From contig JAWBXB010000001.1 of assembly GCA_038868075.1 (NCBI GenBank), positions 66,872-130,871 on the forward strand: a stretch of DNA of 64,000 bases, written 5' to 3'. This document shows positions 9,128-18,303 of the stretch, in pieces; the stretch's first letter is position 1, and each line of letters begins with the position of its first letter. The notes beneath the pieces were generated by a model that was given only the letters and a program-made list of their open reading frames with translations, had not been told where the DNA came from and made no database searches. The position numbers and the translations under genes were made by a program. The stretch is from Candidatus Bathyarchaeia archaeon (GTDB taxonomy: Archaea > Thermoproteota > Bathyarchaeia > Bathyarchaeales > DTEX01).

Positions 9128-9922
9128 ATGGTTCAAAAATTTGAAATATGGGTTTCACCACATAATTTGAGAATAGCTTATGAGAGAGTTGCTGATTTTT
9201 TGAAAAAAGCGGACTTTGACAATTTATATCTAAATATTAGGCGCGATTTAGGGGGGTTAATTGAAGATTTAGCGCTTGGAGCACCTTACGAAAAATTTAT
9301 TGAAGAAATAAAAAGACTGAAGATTTTACGTGAAAATGTAGACTATTGGGAGAAAACCATCAAACCAATACTCCTAGTTTTGAGAGGAATTAAACTAAAA
9401 AGACCGAGTTTAAGGATTATATGTTATAAGAACCCTGTTTTCGATGATTTATTTGTTAGGGAAGCTGAGGAGATAGCTATATTAATTTTTAGGGTGAACT
9501 CTACTGGCAAGGTTGATGTGAAAGAGTGGAGAAATCTACTGTATAGAATTATAAATGAGGCAACGGAATCTGGAGAAGATGAAGCAAACTATATTCTTAG
9601 GACTTACAGCGAAAACGCTAATAGAGGGAGGACCATATGCCTAACAGACTTTTCTGGAAAGCATTTGTTGAAGAGTATTAGAAGTGTAGGTGTAGACGCC
9701 ATTATACGTTATATTATTTCACCATATCATTTCGCACCTTTAGAGACTTTAATGCGTGAAATGGTAGTGTTACTTAGAAAGGGCTTTGCTATTAGCGATG
9801 AGAGACTCATCAAGCTTGTGAAACTTCACGCCGAATATATTAGAGAGTATGTTCTCACAAGCTCAGAGTATGATGAAGCCTATGAAAGATGGATTAAAGA
9901 TGAACGCTTTAAAAACTACTGA
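9128..9922 (+). CDS. Hypothetical protein, conserved-looking, unknown function
   Basis: About 264 residues. TTG 9122, GTG 9125 and ATG 9128 are all in frame within GGTGATG, and I choose the ATG. The protein is soluble, mixed alpha/beta, rich in charged residues, with no membrane segment, cysteine cluster or nucleotide-binding loop that I can see. It sits directly after thermosome gene 1 on the same strand (about 60 bases), and convergent to the TIP49-like gene. Codon use is like its neighbours. I do not recognise the family. Confidence 0.75.
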   Translation: MVQKFEIWVSPHNLRIAYERVADFLKKADFDNLYLNIRRDLGGLIEDLALGAPYEKFIEEIKRLKILRENVDYWEKTIKPILLVLRGIKLKRPSLRIICYKNPVFDDLFVREAEEIAILIFRVNSTGKVDVKEWRNLLYRIINEATESGEDEANYILRTYSENANRGRTICLTDFSGKHLLKSIRSVGVDAIIRYIISPYHFAPLETLMREMVVLLRKGFAISDERLIKLVKLHAEYIREYVLTSSEYDEAYERWIKDERFKNY

Positions 9923-9959
9923 GGAAATAAAGAGGATTATGGAAGATATTAGGATTAGT

Positions 9960-11342
9960 TCAGTAATATAGCATCCGCATTTCATATTTCTTTAGGTGCT
10001 CTACTGCCTGATTCACATCCATGAAGAGAGATTGCACCCTCTCCACATCGTTAAGCGTAACAGTATCACGCTTTACATATTTTGCGTTTTGGGCTGCAAG
10101 ACTTAAGAGTTGAACAGCATATCTTAGCGATGAGGAGGAACCTATCTCAGTTAATCTTTCTAGGGCATCATTCTCTAACTTAATTTTCTCCTCATTAGCC
10201 CTTATCTTCAAAATTTCCCTTATGCTCTCAGCATCATATTCATGTGTCGCTATTATAACTGCTCTATCTAGAAGATCTAATGGAAAGCCCATTGGACTCT
10301 TAACATCTGTCCCACGTATTGTCGTTATTCCGCGGTTTGTTGCAAGTATAATTATTGGGACAAGCTCGCTCTCCAGAGCCCTACCAAGAAAGCTAAAAGC
10401 TTCCAAGTCTAGGAGGTGGCTGTCATCTATGAAGAGCACGCCGGGATGTATGAAAGCTTTTCCTTCATCAACCATTTTCTTAACCATCTCGTCAACAGCT
10501 GCTCTAACCTCACTATCTATCTCCTTAGTTTCACCAAAGCCGAAAAGAAGAGAGAAGAAGCCTCCACCTCTGTTTTTAGCATGCATTTTATCTAGGTCGT
10601 CTAAAGTAAGCGTGTAAACGAACTCTTTCTCCTTCAAGACGTCTCCAGAGGGCCTTGGAACCTTCTCGCGGGTGTCAACCTCATAAATCTTGCCTTTATT
10701 GCTCTCCATGCTTAAGCCTAGGTTCACAACTCTTCCAGTCTCAGCGTCTATCTGTATCACACAACCCTCAGTTACTCCCTGCGCAATTATCTGCTGAGCT
10801 ATCGAGGCGCCAGCCTCAATAGTTTTCTCCTGCTTAGTCGTCTTCAAAGTTAACCTTACGCTTTCCGGAATCCTTTGATATGGATTATATGGGTGTGGAG
10901 CGGTTCTTATTTCTAAGTTTGTAACCTCACCTTCATAGACCTTGCGCATCTCATGAATCTCGACGCCTATACACTTGCGCATAGCTTCAATAAGTATCTC
11001 AGTCTTCTTCCTCTCACTACTATATATTTCGCTCCCACTCATTTGTATGAATGGAACATTAGGTCCAAGCTCCTTAGATATCGCTATAGCTATGGCTGTT
11101 TTTCCAGTTCCAGGCGGACCAGCTAAAATAACAGTTTTCCCGCTCAGCCTGCCCTCTTTAATCATTTGGACAACCAAGCCTGCTGCCTCACGAGCCTTCT
11201 CCTGTCCGACCATGCCATCTTTAACTTTTACTGCCCTGAGATTCTCATCTAAGCCTAAACCCTTAATATGTGTATGAGCACCTATCCTCTCAAAACGTTG
11301 AAGAGCCGTAGATACTTCATGTATCTCAGCCATATAAGACAC
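9960..11342 (-). CDS. TIP49/RuvBL-like AAA+ ATPase
   Basis: 460 residues. Opens with the RuvBL-type N-terminus (RIGAHTHIKGLGLDE), Walker A GPPGTGKTA, then a long insertion domain (about residues 125-260, OB-fold-like in the family). Walker B is LFIDDSHLLD, with Asp where RuvBL proteins usually have Glu (DEVH). Sensor 1 is ATNRG. The C-terminal small AAA domain follows. Eukaryotic relatives act in chromatin remodelling and complex assembly. The archaeal role is not settled. It lies 59 bp downstream of thermosome gene 2 on the same strand, so probably one transcript. Confidence 0.92.
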   Translation of the reverse strand: MSYMAEIHEVSTALQRFERIGAHTHIKGLGLDENLRAVKVKDGMVGQEKAREAAGLVVQMIKEGRLSGKTVILAGPPGTGKTAIAIAISKELGPNVPFIQMSGSEIYSSERKKTEILIEAMRKCIGVEIHEMRKVYEGEVTNLEIRTAPHPYNPYQRIPESVRLTLKTTKQEKTIEAGASIAQQIIAQGVTEGCVIQIDAETGRVVNLGLSMESNKGKIYEVDTREKVPRPSGDVLKEKEFVYTLTLDDLDKMHAKNRGGGFFSLLFGFGETKEIDSEVRAAVDEMVKKMVDEGKAFIHPGVLFIDDSHLLDLEAFSFLGRALESELVPIIILATNRGITTIRGTDVKSPMGFPLDLLDRAVIIATHEYDAESIREILKIRANEEKIKLENDALERLTEIGSSSSLRYAVQLLSLAAQNAKYVKRDTVTLNDVERVQSLFMDVNQAVEHLKKYEMRMLYY

Positions 11343-11401
11343 CCAAAAAATATTTTAGGAAAGTAAAAAGAAAATATTTCAGCTATTTATCTTCAAAAGT
11401 T

Positions 11402-13063
11402 TCAGTCAAACTCTGTTTTAGTCTCTTCTTCCTCCTCTTTTTCAGCACCCTTGCCCTTCTCTTCTTTAGGCTTTGCCGCGGCGATAACATCATCTATTCT
11501 AAGAATCATTGACGCTGCTTCAGTCGCTGATTTAATAGCCTGCTCTTTAACTATAAGGGGTTCTATAACCCCTTTCTCGTACATGTCTGCCACTTTACCG
11601 CTGAAAACATCCACACCGTACATGTAACCATCAGGTTTCTCATGGGCAGCTCTTAATTCAACCATTATGTCAATTGGCTCTAAGCCAGCGTTCTCGGCAA
11701 GCGTCTTCGGAATTATTTCTAAGGCTTCAGCGAAAGCTTCTATAGCTAGTTGCTCTCTGCCACCAATTTGGGCAGCATGTCTGCGTAGCTCCTTAGCCAA
11801 TTCAGCCTCAATCGCACCGCCGCCTGGAACAACCTTATTCTTCTCTATTACATCTGAAACTACCGAGAGAGCATCATGCATTGCCCGTTCAGCCTCATCA
11901 ACCATACGCTCTAAACCAGCGCGTATCAGAATTGATACCGAGCGTGGGTCTTTGCATCCTTCGATGAATACCATTTTGTCCTCCCCTATCTTACGCTCCT
12001 CAACAAGCTCAGCATAACCTAAATCCTCAGGCTTAAGATCATCAAGATTAGTAACAATACGACCACCAGTCGCCCTAGCGAGCTTCTCCATATCAGATTC
12101 CTTTGCTCTCCTTACAGCCAGCATGCCCTCTTTAGCTAGGAAGTGCTGTGCCATATCATCTATACCCTTCTGGCATATAACGACATTAGCACCAGCCCTC
12201 TTAATCTTCTCAACCATATTACGCAGCATCTCAGCTTCCTTATCTAGGAAAGCTTTCATTTGCAGCGGATCTCTTATTCTTATTTCTGCGCTAAACTCCG
12301 TCTTCTCGATCTCAAGCGGACAATTTAGTAATGCAATCTTAGCCTTCTCAATACGCTTAGGCATACCAGCATGAACAACTTCTTTGTCAAGAATTACGCC
12401 TCTGACGAGCTCTGTGTCATGTAAGCTCTTTCCCTCTTTCTTTATTACCTGAATGTTATCAATGTCTGCAACCCAATTTTCACCGCGCTTCTCAGCTATT
12501 TGCTTAACAGCTTCGATTGCTATCTCGGCCAAATGATCTCTCGCTGTTCCAACAGCCTTACTACCCATTGATGTAAGCGCAACCTTTTTTAAAGTTGCTT
12601 TATCATCTATATCAACCTTCATACTTATCTTCTCTAGTATTTCCACAGCTTTCTGAGCAGCTTTACGGTAACCGCTAACGATAACTGTTGGATGAATATT
12701 CTGATCCAGAAGCTCCTCAGCCTTCTTTAAAAGCTCACCAGCCAAGACAACCGCTGTTGTCGTTCCATCACCAACCATGTTATCTTGGGTCTTGGCAACC
12801 TCAACCATCATCTTCGCAGCGGGATGCTCAACCTCTATCTCCTTTAAAATCGCTGCACCATCATTTGTTATTGTTATGTCTCCGAGGCTGTCAACAAGCA
12901 TTTTATCCATGCCCCGTGGACCAAGCGTTGTCCTTACAGCTTCGGCTATCACTCTAGCAGCCATAATATTATTTCGCTGGGCTTCTCTTCCACGGCTTCT
13001 AGCAGTGCCCTCCTTTAATATTAGGACTGGTTGACCTGATGCTGTTTGAGCGAGATATGCCAT
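11402..13063 (-). CDS. thsB: Thermosome (group II chaperonin) subunit 2
   Basis: 553 residues with the same ATP-site motifs as subunit 1 ([21 protein letters not shown]) and a Glu/Lys-rich tail ending KTEFD. It is diverged from subunit 1 in the apical region and C-terminus but carries four exact nucleotide tracts in common with it. The start [10 protein letters not shown] is preceded by a purine-rich Shine-Dalgarno region (AAAGAGGAGAGGAT). It is followed by the TIP49-like gene and is divergent from a winged-helix regulator gene. Confidence 0.97.
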   Translation of the reverse strand: MAYLAQTASGQPVLILKEGTARSRGREAQRNNIMAARVIAEAVRTTLGPRGMDKMLVDSLGDITITNDGAAILKEIEVEHPAAKMMVEVAKTQDNMVGDGTTTAVVLAGELLKKAEELLDQNIHPTVIVSGYRKAAQKAVEILEKISMKVDIDDKATLKKVALTSMGSKAVGTARDHLAEIAIEAVKQIAEKRGENWVADIDNIQVIKKEGKSLHDTELVRGVILDKEVVHAGMPKRIEKAKIALLNCPLEIEKTEFSAEIRIRDPLQMKAFLDKEAEMLRNMVEKIKRAGANVVICQKGIDDMAQHFLAKEGMLAVRRAKESDMEKLARATGGRIVTNLDDLKPEDLGYAELVEERKIGEDKMVFIEGCKDPRSVSILIRAGLERMVDEAERAMHDALSVVSDVIEKNKVVPGGGAIEAELAKELRRHAAQIGGREQLAIEAFAEALEIIPKTLAENAGLEPIDIMVELRAAHEKPDGYMYGVDVFSGKVADMYEKGVIEPLIVKEQAIKSATEAASMILRIDDVIAAAKPKEEKGKGAEKEEEEETKTEFD

Positions 13064-13104
13064 TTTTATCCTCTCCTCTTTCTCTAACTCTAATCATATG
13101 TTGT

Positions 13105-13114
13105 CTTATAAATC
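13105..13114 (-). promoter_or_regulatory. TATA box of thermosome gene 2
   Basis: Reverse strand GATTTATAAG lies about 42 bases before the start codon at 13063, a usual position for an archaeal TATA box with a short leader. It is in the same 140-base divergent region as the regulator promoter at 13131-13158. Confidence 0.55.
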
Positions 13115-13130
13115 TTCTATTTATTGATAG

Positions 13131-13158
13131 AAACGAAAAATATAAGTTTTACTAAAAC
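13131..13158 (+). promoter_or_regulatory. Promoter of winged-helix gene, with motif shared with thermosome gene 1
   Basis: AAACGAAAAATATAAG followed by TTTTACTAAAAC matches 7362-7388 almost base for base, with one TA dinucleotide fewer in the TATA stretch. It lies about 45 bases before the ATG at 13204. Similarity extends past the TATA box on both sides, more than basal promoter elements need. Confidence 0.6.
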
Positions 13159-13203
13159 TAAAAATTGTAAACAAGAAGACTAAAAATTGATTTAGAGGGG
13201 AAA

Positions 13204-13641
13204 ATGTTCAACATGTCGCTAGATGAAGGTGCGTTAGCAGAATATAAAATATTAGCTGTACGCCTGCTTCCAAAAGTGGATCCTGAGAGGGATTTAGAGT
13301 GGATCTGTAAGAGCTTTGGATTTTTAGAGCCAAGAGATAAAAAGAAGACGGCATTTCGAATATTTAAAACGTTAATTGAGGGAGCTAGGGAGAATAAGGG
13401 TTTTACCAGTGACGAGTTAGCGGAAAAATTATCCTTAACAAGGGGCACAATGATACATCATCTGAATAAGATGATTAGAAGTGGACTTGTAATATATCAT
13501 GAAGGAAAATATAAGCTCAGAGGCAGAAGCCTGAAATCAACAATTGAGGAAGCCCACCGCGACATAAACCGTATATTTGAAAACCTTTATAAAGTTGCTG
13601 AATCAATAGATCAAGCATACAATCTCTTTTCCAGAAGCTGA
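13204..13641 (+). CDS. Winged-helix DNA-binding protein, candidate heat-shock regulator
   Basis: 145 residues. An N-terminal segment of about 55 residues has no obvious motif. A winged helix-turn-helix of ArsR/MarR type follows (TSDELAEKLSLTRGTMIHHL, then a wing KYKLRGRS), and a helical tail that may mediate dimerisation. It is divergent from thermosome gene 2, and its promoter shares a motif with that of thermosome gene 1. Control of chaperonin expression is therefore a reasonable inference, in analogy to the ArsR-type regulator Phr of Pyrococcus. An alternative start is Met4. Confidence 0.78.
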   Translation: MFNMSLDEGALAEYKILAVRLLPKVDPERDLEWICKSFGFLEPRDKKKTAFRIFKTLIEGARENKGFTSDELAEKLSLTRGTMIHHLNKMIRSGLVIYHEGKYKLRGRSLKSTIEEAHRDINRIFENLYKVAESIDQAYNLFSRS

Positions 13642-14020
13642 CATTTAAAAGATTCTGGTAAGCCTCGAATTAAGATCGTGACTGAAAAACTCTATATCAA
13701 TTTTTGAGAGATAAATTTGAAATTTAAACTTCTTACCAAAGTAGGATAAATCAGCGTTGAAGACAGCTGCATCAAAACTTGATCGTAAACTGAAGATACT
13801 TGAGATTCATAAAAGCGCTTCAAGCCACTTGCACATGTGTATATTGCCTAAAGAGAAATATAATTACATTAGATTAGGGAAATCCCATTATTAAAGATAG
13901 TTATGTACGGAACAACAAAATATGAACCTATATTTTTGTTCCTAATATCTGTTAAGCAAATTTTATTATCTATATCTGGAGAATAATTTTTCTCCGTTAA
14001 GGTGCTCTGGGAAAGCAGAT
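13642..14020. other. Intergenic region between regulator and glycosyltransferase
   Basis: About 380 bases. It contains a short open frame from a TTG at about 13757 (KTAASKLDRKLKILEIHK, 40-odd codons, ending near 13895) that reads like protein but has no recognisable family and no good ribosome binding site. It could be a gene remnant. AT-rich DNA before 14021 must hold the glycosyltransferase promoter. No RNA gene seen. Confidence 0.4.
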
Positions 14021-15427
14021 ATGTCTAGATCGTTTAAAGCTGCCTTGGCTTCATTATTTAGTATTCCAATTCTATTAGCGTATATTATGTGGCGTTGGCT
14101 CCCACTACTAGTAGATCTCATCATTAGGGGTTTAATTCACTATGAACCAAAATTTCAGCCAACCTCCTGGCTTTGGCACGTAGCGCTCAGCTTCTTTAGT
14201 GCATGGTATATTTTTTCAGCGGTAGCTGTCGGCGGAATATTCCTATTAGCTTCATGGATATATAATCGCAGGAAAATTAAGCTAGAGAGGAGAAGAGCGC
14301 CAGCAGTCTCATTCATAGTCCCAGCATATAATGAGGAGGAGATTATATCGAAAGTTATAGCCAGCCTATTTAGGTGTGCAGCTAATTATCCCGGCTATAC
14401 GGAGATAATTGTTATTGATGATGGCAGTACAGATAACACTAGGGTTATCGCTGAAGCCACATTTAAAATGAATTGGGAGAAGTGGCCGTATATAAAGGCG
14501 AAGATTATAAGTCATAAAAGGCGGATGGGTAAGGCAGCGGCAATAAAGACTGGCGTGAAGAAAGCTATTGGAAATCTGATTGCAACTGTAGATGCAGATA
14601 CATGGTGGGAGCCGGATGCATTAAATCTTCTGGTCAATAGAATGATTGCTGAGGAATTTGACGCTGTAGCAGGCTTTATACATCCCTCAGATGGCAATGG
14701 AGACAAAAATCTATACGTAATCTTACAGCAGCTAGAGTACAGTCAGGGGCTGGGCATATATAGATGTGCTCAAGCACTGGGAAAATCCATACTTGTCATA
14801 CCTGGACCGATAGGGCTCTATAGAGCTAACATTCTAAAGAAGATATTCGAGGAAATAGATTTAAGAAGCGTAACCGAAGATCTTGAGATAACTCTTGAAA
14901 TGCATAAAAGGGGTTTTAAGATAGGCTATGAGGGCAGGGCTAGGAGTACAACCATAGCCCCACATAATTTTCGCATACTTTGGAAGCAGAGAAAGAGGTG
15001 GTTTATTGGCGGACTACATAATTTTTTGGGCATACATAGAAGATTACTTTTTGTGAGGAGGTGGGTAGCGTTAATCCTCTGGTATTCTCTCGTGATGGGT
15101 TATGGCTGCGCATTAATAGAGCTTATAGCAACATTTAGTTTACCGATACTCTACTGGTTTGCGCCAGACAAAATATACTTTTTATACAATCTCATTCTCT
15201 ATTCACTCATAGTGTTTTTAATAGGTGTGTTTCAACACGCAGTAGCCCTAAAATTTTCATATAACCACTACAATTACAGAAAGCTTCTATTTTACACTCC
15301 GCTATATCCACTTCTGAGATATATAAATATACTCGCCAGAATCACCTGTCTAATACAATATATAGCTGGAAAGAGGGGCATATGGGAGAAGAGCGAAAGA
15401 CCAACAATATCAATGGACAACACCTAG
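14021..15427 (+). CDS. Membrane glycosyltransferase, family 2 (processive type)
   Basis: 468 residues. Two hydrophobic segments precede the catalytic domain (about 15-35 and 60-85). The GT-2 motifs are all present: VPAYNEEE, DDGSTD, DADT (metal-binding DxD), TEDLEIT (catalytic base) and QRKRW (the QxxRW of processive synthases). Two or three membrane segments follow. This layout is that of hyaluronan/PNAG/cellulose-type synthases, which build and extrude polysaccharide. The sugar cannot be told from sequence. The stop overlaps the convergent zinc-ribbon gene by four bases. Confidence 0.88.
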   Translation: MSRSFKAALASLFSIPILLAYIMWRWLPLLVDLIIRGLIHYEPKFQPTSWLWHVALSFFSAWYIFSAVAVGGIFLLASWIYNRRKIKLERRRAPAVSFIVPAYNEEEIISKVIASLFRCAANYPGYTEIIVIDDGSTDNTRVIAEATFKMNWEKWPYIKAKIISHKRRMGKAAAIKTGVKKAIGNLIATVDADTWWEPDALNLLVNRMIAEEFDAVAGFIHPSDGNGDKNLYVILQQLEYSQGLGIYRCAQALGKSILVIPGPIGLYRANILKKIFEEIDLRSVTEDLEITLEMHKRGFKIGYEGRARSTTIAPHNFRILWKQRKRWFIGGLHNFLGIHRRLLFVRRWVALILWYSLVMGYGCALIELIATFSLPILYWFAPDKIYFLYNLILYSLIVFLIGVFQHAVALKFSYNHYNYRKLLFYTPLYPLLRYINILARITCLIQYIAGKRGIWEKSERPTISMDNT

Positions 15428-15702
15428 AGAAAAAATATTTGATAGATTAATTCGAGGATACCGACCAAAATAAACTGTAACACAATAATAAGAAGGTTTA
15501 GGAACCTTCCCCTCTCCTCATTATCATCCTCCAGCATCCCTTTAATTTCGGTTAAATTCTGCCGATGCACCTCAACTTCCGGACTATAAACATAATAAGA
15601 TACATCACATTCACTACAATAATATCGTTTAAATTCACCCTCACCAAATTCCAGAAGATTCTCATCACAAATAGCGCATTTATACAATATCTCAACCGCC
15701 AA
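15424..15702 (-). CDS. Small zinc-ribbon protein with C-terminal membrane anchor
   Basis: 92 residues. An N-terminal zinc ribbon with two CxxC knuckles (CAIC at about 9-12 and CSEC at 30-33), then a charged linker, then one hydrophobic segment at the very C-terminus (LLIIVLQFILVGILELI). Such a protein would hang a small metal domain on the cytoplasmic face of the membrane. Its partner and role are unknown. It is convergent to the glycosyltransferase. Confidence 0.7.
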   Translation of the reverse strand: MAVEILYKCAICDENLLEFGEGEFKRYYCSECDVSYYVYSPEVEVHRQNLTEIKGMLEDDNEERGRFLNLLIIVLQFILVGILELIYQIFFL

Positions 15703-15962
15703 CGAACCCTAGGTCTCAAATAATGTGAGTTTGTTACCAGCTTTAGATACTGGATAGAGTAAAGTTTTATGAAGCAATAATATGGGCTAATTAAATGATG
15801 ATTGAAATATGCATTTTATAGTTAAATCAATTCAATATATCTGTTGGAGGGTGTAAACTCTTATACTTGGAAGATCCTTTTTATTTTTATTAGGAATAAT
15901 AGGACTGTAAATTTAAGCGTCTTTCCTGCGACTTTAAGCTACCTTGATTTGGTGTTTAATGG
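15703..15962. other. Intergenic region before the oxidoreductase-DUF362 gene
   Basis: 260 AT-rich bases between a leftward and a rightward gene. Nothing coding or repeated is seen. A T-rich stretch with CCTTTTTATTTTTATT at about 15869-15885 may belong to the promoter region of the fusion gene. Confidence 0.4.
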
Positions 15963-17894
15963 ATGGTGACGAATTTGAAAAAGGTCAAAGTGGGCGTGAT
16001 AGGATGTGGTGTGGCTTTTGAATATTGCCACCTACCAGCCGCTCGCCAAATCCCAGATATAGAGATTAGGGCTTTATCTGATATTAATGAGAGGCGGGCA
16101 AGAGAGGCTATGGAGAGGCTTAGTTTAAAAAATGCCACGATATATGTTGATTATAAGCGGCTTTTGAGGGATGCTGATATCGATGCTGTCTGGATTTTAA
16201 CTCCGCCCAAATTACATGCTCGCATGGTTGTAGATTCATTAAATTATGGAAAGCATGTTTTATGTGAAAAACCAGTTGTTACATGTAGAGAGGAAATCAA
16301 AATCGTCAGGGAAGCGCTAAAAAATAATAATGTAATGGGACAGCAATTAGTCCTCATGCCAGCTCATAACTTCATTTTTACACCATGTTTTGAAAAATCC
16401 ATAGAGTATGTTCAGAGTGGGTTAATAGGCGATATAAAGGAAATTTACGGTAGATCAATATCAAATCTATCGTTTTATAGGGCAGCTACAGATTTCCGTT
16501 TACAAGCGAAGGGCGGAGTAATTGAAGATCTTCTCCCACATGTAATCTACTTGTCTCAAGATTTATGCGGTTCAATTTCGGAGGTTAAGTCAATTAACAT
16601 TCGCTCTAAGGAAGGTACAACTATTGAGGATGTTAGGGTTGAGGTTGGGTTTCAGAGCGGTGCTAAAGGAGTTATTTCAGCAGCATGGTCCAAGGGTATT
16701 CCAGCACTTAAGTTTGAGATAAAAGGTAGTTTAGGCGCTATATTAATGGATTTACTTAGAGCGCCCTTCAACCTGACATTAATTAGAGGATATAAGAAAG
16801 AAGTTATCCGCATGGGGCATCGTTTCACTCAATATTTTGAAGTTTTAATGGGTAAGCATCCCTCATACCTAAATGAGCATATACATTTTATTAACTTGAT
16901 TAAGGGGCTTGCGGAGCCAAGAGTTGATGTTGAAAAGGGTTTTGAGCTCACTAAAGCCCTAGAGATGATTATGGGTTCCCTTGAAAGGAAGAATTCAACA
17001 TCAGGCTATCGTAATGAAAAAGTGTCTATTGTTCGAGTCAATGGTAATGTAAAGAGCGCTGTTCAGCATGCCATTAATCTTTTAGGGGGCTTAAATATTC
17101 CTAGAGACTCGATTGTTGTTATCAAACCTAATATTTGCTTCTGGAAGAATACCGATGGAATGATCATAACTGACCCGCAACTTTTGGAGGCCGTCTTGGA
17201 GATCGTTAGTGAGCGAACAAATAAAATTATTGTTGTGGAATCTGATAATAACTCTGGGACAGCTGAGAAGAGACTGAGAAAGAGTGGCGTCATGGACATT
17301 ATAGAAAGACATGAAGTCAAATTCGTAAACTTAAGTAGCGATGAAAGTGAAGAATATGAGGTTGCTGGCTTCAAAATACATATACCGAAAACTATTTTGA
17401 ATGCCAATTATCTCATCAATATCCCAAAAATTAAGACATGTAATATAGCAAACATCGTGGTTTCAATATCTATGAAAAATATGTTTGGGATATTAAGTGA
17501 CAAAAAGAAGATGCTTTTCCATAGGAAGTTGCTAGATATATTACTTTACATAAACAGGGTTATCCGCCAAGACTTAATTATTGTTGATGGAATAATTGGC
17601 ATGGCGGGACTGGGCCCAGTTTGGGGTAAACCTGTTAACCTTAATCTCATAGTATCTGGTTTTAATCCCGTAACTGTTGATGCAGTATGCTGTAGAATTA
17701 TGGGTATAAACCCCTATGCCGTTGAAATCCTATGGAAAGCTTATAAGATGGGCATGGGCGAGATTGACATGGATAAGGTAGAAATTTTGGGTGAGAGAAT
17801 TGATGAGGTTAGAAAAAAGTTTTCCCACCCGTCACTGATAATGAGTAATATAATTGGCGCTATGAGGGCGGCATTAAAGACTTATATCATCTAA
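15963..17894 (+). CDS. Fusion protein: Gfo/Idh/MocA oxidoreductase + DUF362 domain
   Basis: 643 residues in one frame. Residues 1 to about 345 are a Gfo/Idh/MocA oxidoreductase: Rossmann motif GVIGCGVAF near residue 11, the CEKPV motif with the catalytic lysine near residue 100, and the C-terminal alpha/beta domain. Residues about 365-643 are a DUF362 domain (VVIKPNICFW, INIPKIKTCN, SMKNMFGIL, VDGIIGM, VDAVCCRIMG), the same family as the free-standing protein at 55676-56524. No ferredoxin-type cysteine cluster follows. The oxidoreductase would use NAD(P) on a sugar-like or related substrate. What DUF362 contributes is unknown. Confidence 0.88.
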   Translation: MVTNLKKVKVGVIGCGVAFEYCHLPAARQIPDIEIRALSDINERRAREAMERLSLKNATIYVDYKRLLRDADIDAVWILTPPKLHARMVVDSLNYGKHVLCEKPVVTCREEIKIVREALKNNNVMGQQLVLMPAHNFIFTPCFEKSIEYVQSGLIGDIKEIYGRSISNLSFYRAATDFRLQAKGGVIEDLLPHVIYLSQDLCGSISEVKSINIRSKEGTTIEDVRVEVGFQSGAKGVISAAWSKGIPALKFEIKGSLGAILMDLLRAPFNLTLIRGYKKEVIRMGHRFTQYFEVLMGKHPSYLNEHIHFINLIKGLAEPRVDVEKGFELTKALEMIMGSLERKNSTSGYRNEKVSIVRVNGNVKSAVQHAINLLGGLNIPRDSIVVIKPNICFWKNTDGMIITDPQLLEAVLEIVSERTNKIIVVESDNNSGTAEKRLRKSGVMDIIERHEVKFVNLSSDESEEYEVAGFKIHIPKTILNANYLINIPKIKTCNIANIVVSISMKNMFGILSDKKKMLFHRKLLDILLYINRVIRQDLIIVDGIIGMAGLGPVWGKPVNLNLIVSGFNPVTVDAVCCRIMGINPYAVEILWKAYKMGMGEIDMDKVEILGERIDEVRKKFSHPSLIMSNIIGAMRAALKTYII

Positions 17895-17945
17895 GATTAT
17901 TCTTTTCTTTTCGTAAATCTTTAATATAGTTGTCATTTATACATT

Positions 17946-18215
17946 TTGTTTATGGGGCGCTCTTATAGAAGTAAGTATGATATTATCGCTGACATTTTAG
18001 AAGTAGCAATAAACGGTTCCAAAAAGACGCGTATAATGCATATGGCTAACGTAAACTACTACAGCTTTTGTAAATACTTTAACATGCTCCTAGAAGATGG
18101 CTTAATTGCAGAGTATAAGGACTCAAACGGCGAACCTATCTATAAAACGACGGAAGCCGGCATTGAGCATCTGAAAATGTTCGCCCACTTCTCAAACCGC
18201 ATGAAAAAAAGCTGA
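17946..18215 (+). CDS. Small winged-helix DNA-binding protein (archaeal HTH_45-like)
   Basis: 89 residues. RSKYDIIADILEVA leads into a helix-turn-helix (TRIMHMANVNYYSFCKYF) and wing (YKTTEAGIEHL). This is the architecture of small archaeal ArnR-type regulators. It resembles the protein at 25644-25958 in this window (same opening pattern R-K--I--DIL). It lies between the fusion oxidoreductase and the hyuA-like gene and may control either. Target unknown. Confidence 0.75.
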   Translation: MFMGRSYRSKYDIIADILEVAINGSKKTRIMHMANVNYYSFCKYFNMLLEDGLIAEYKDSNGEPIYKTTEAGIEHLKMFAHFSNRMKKS

Positions 18216-18303
18216 TTTTTCATCCTATTTTTCAAATTAATTACTAAAATAATATAATGATTAATTTACATGTTATTTCATTTGGATGAAGATTGGTGAT
18301 CGT

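Noticed and set aside
13757-13895. Short open frame of about 45 codons before the glycosyltransferase gene
   Set aside because: Protein-like text but no good start, no ribosome binding site and no recognised family; kept only as a note in the intergenic entry.
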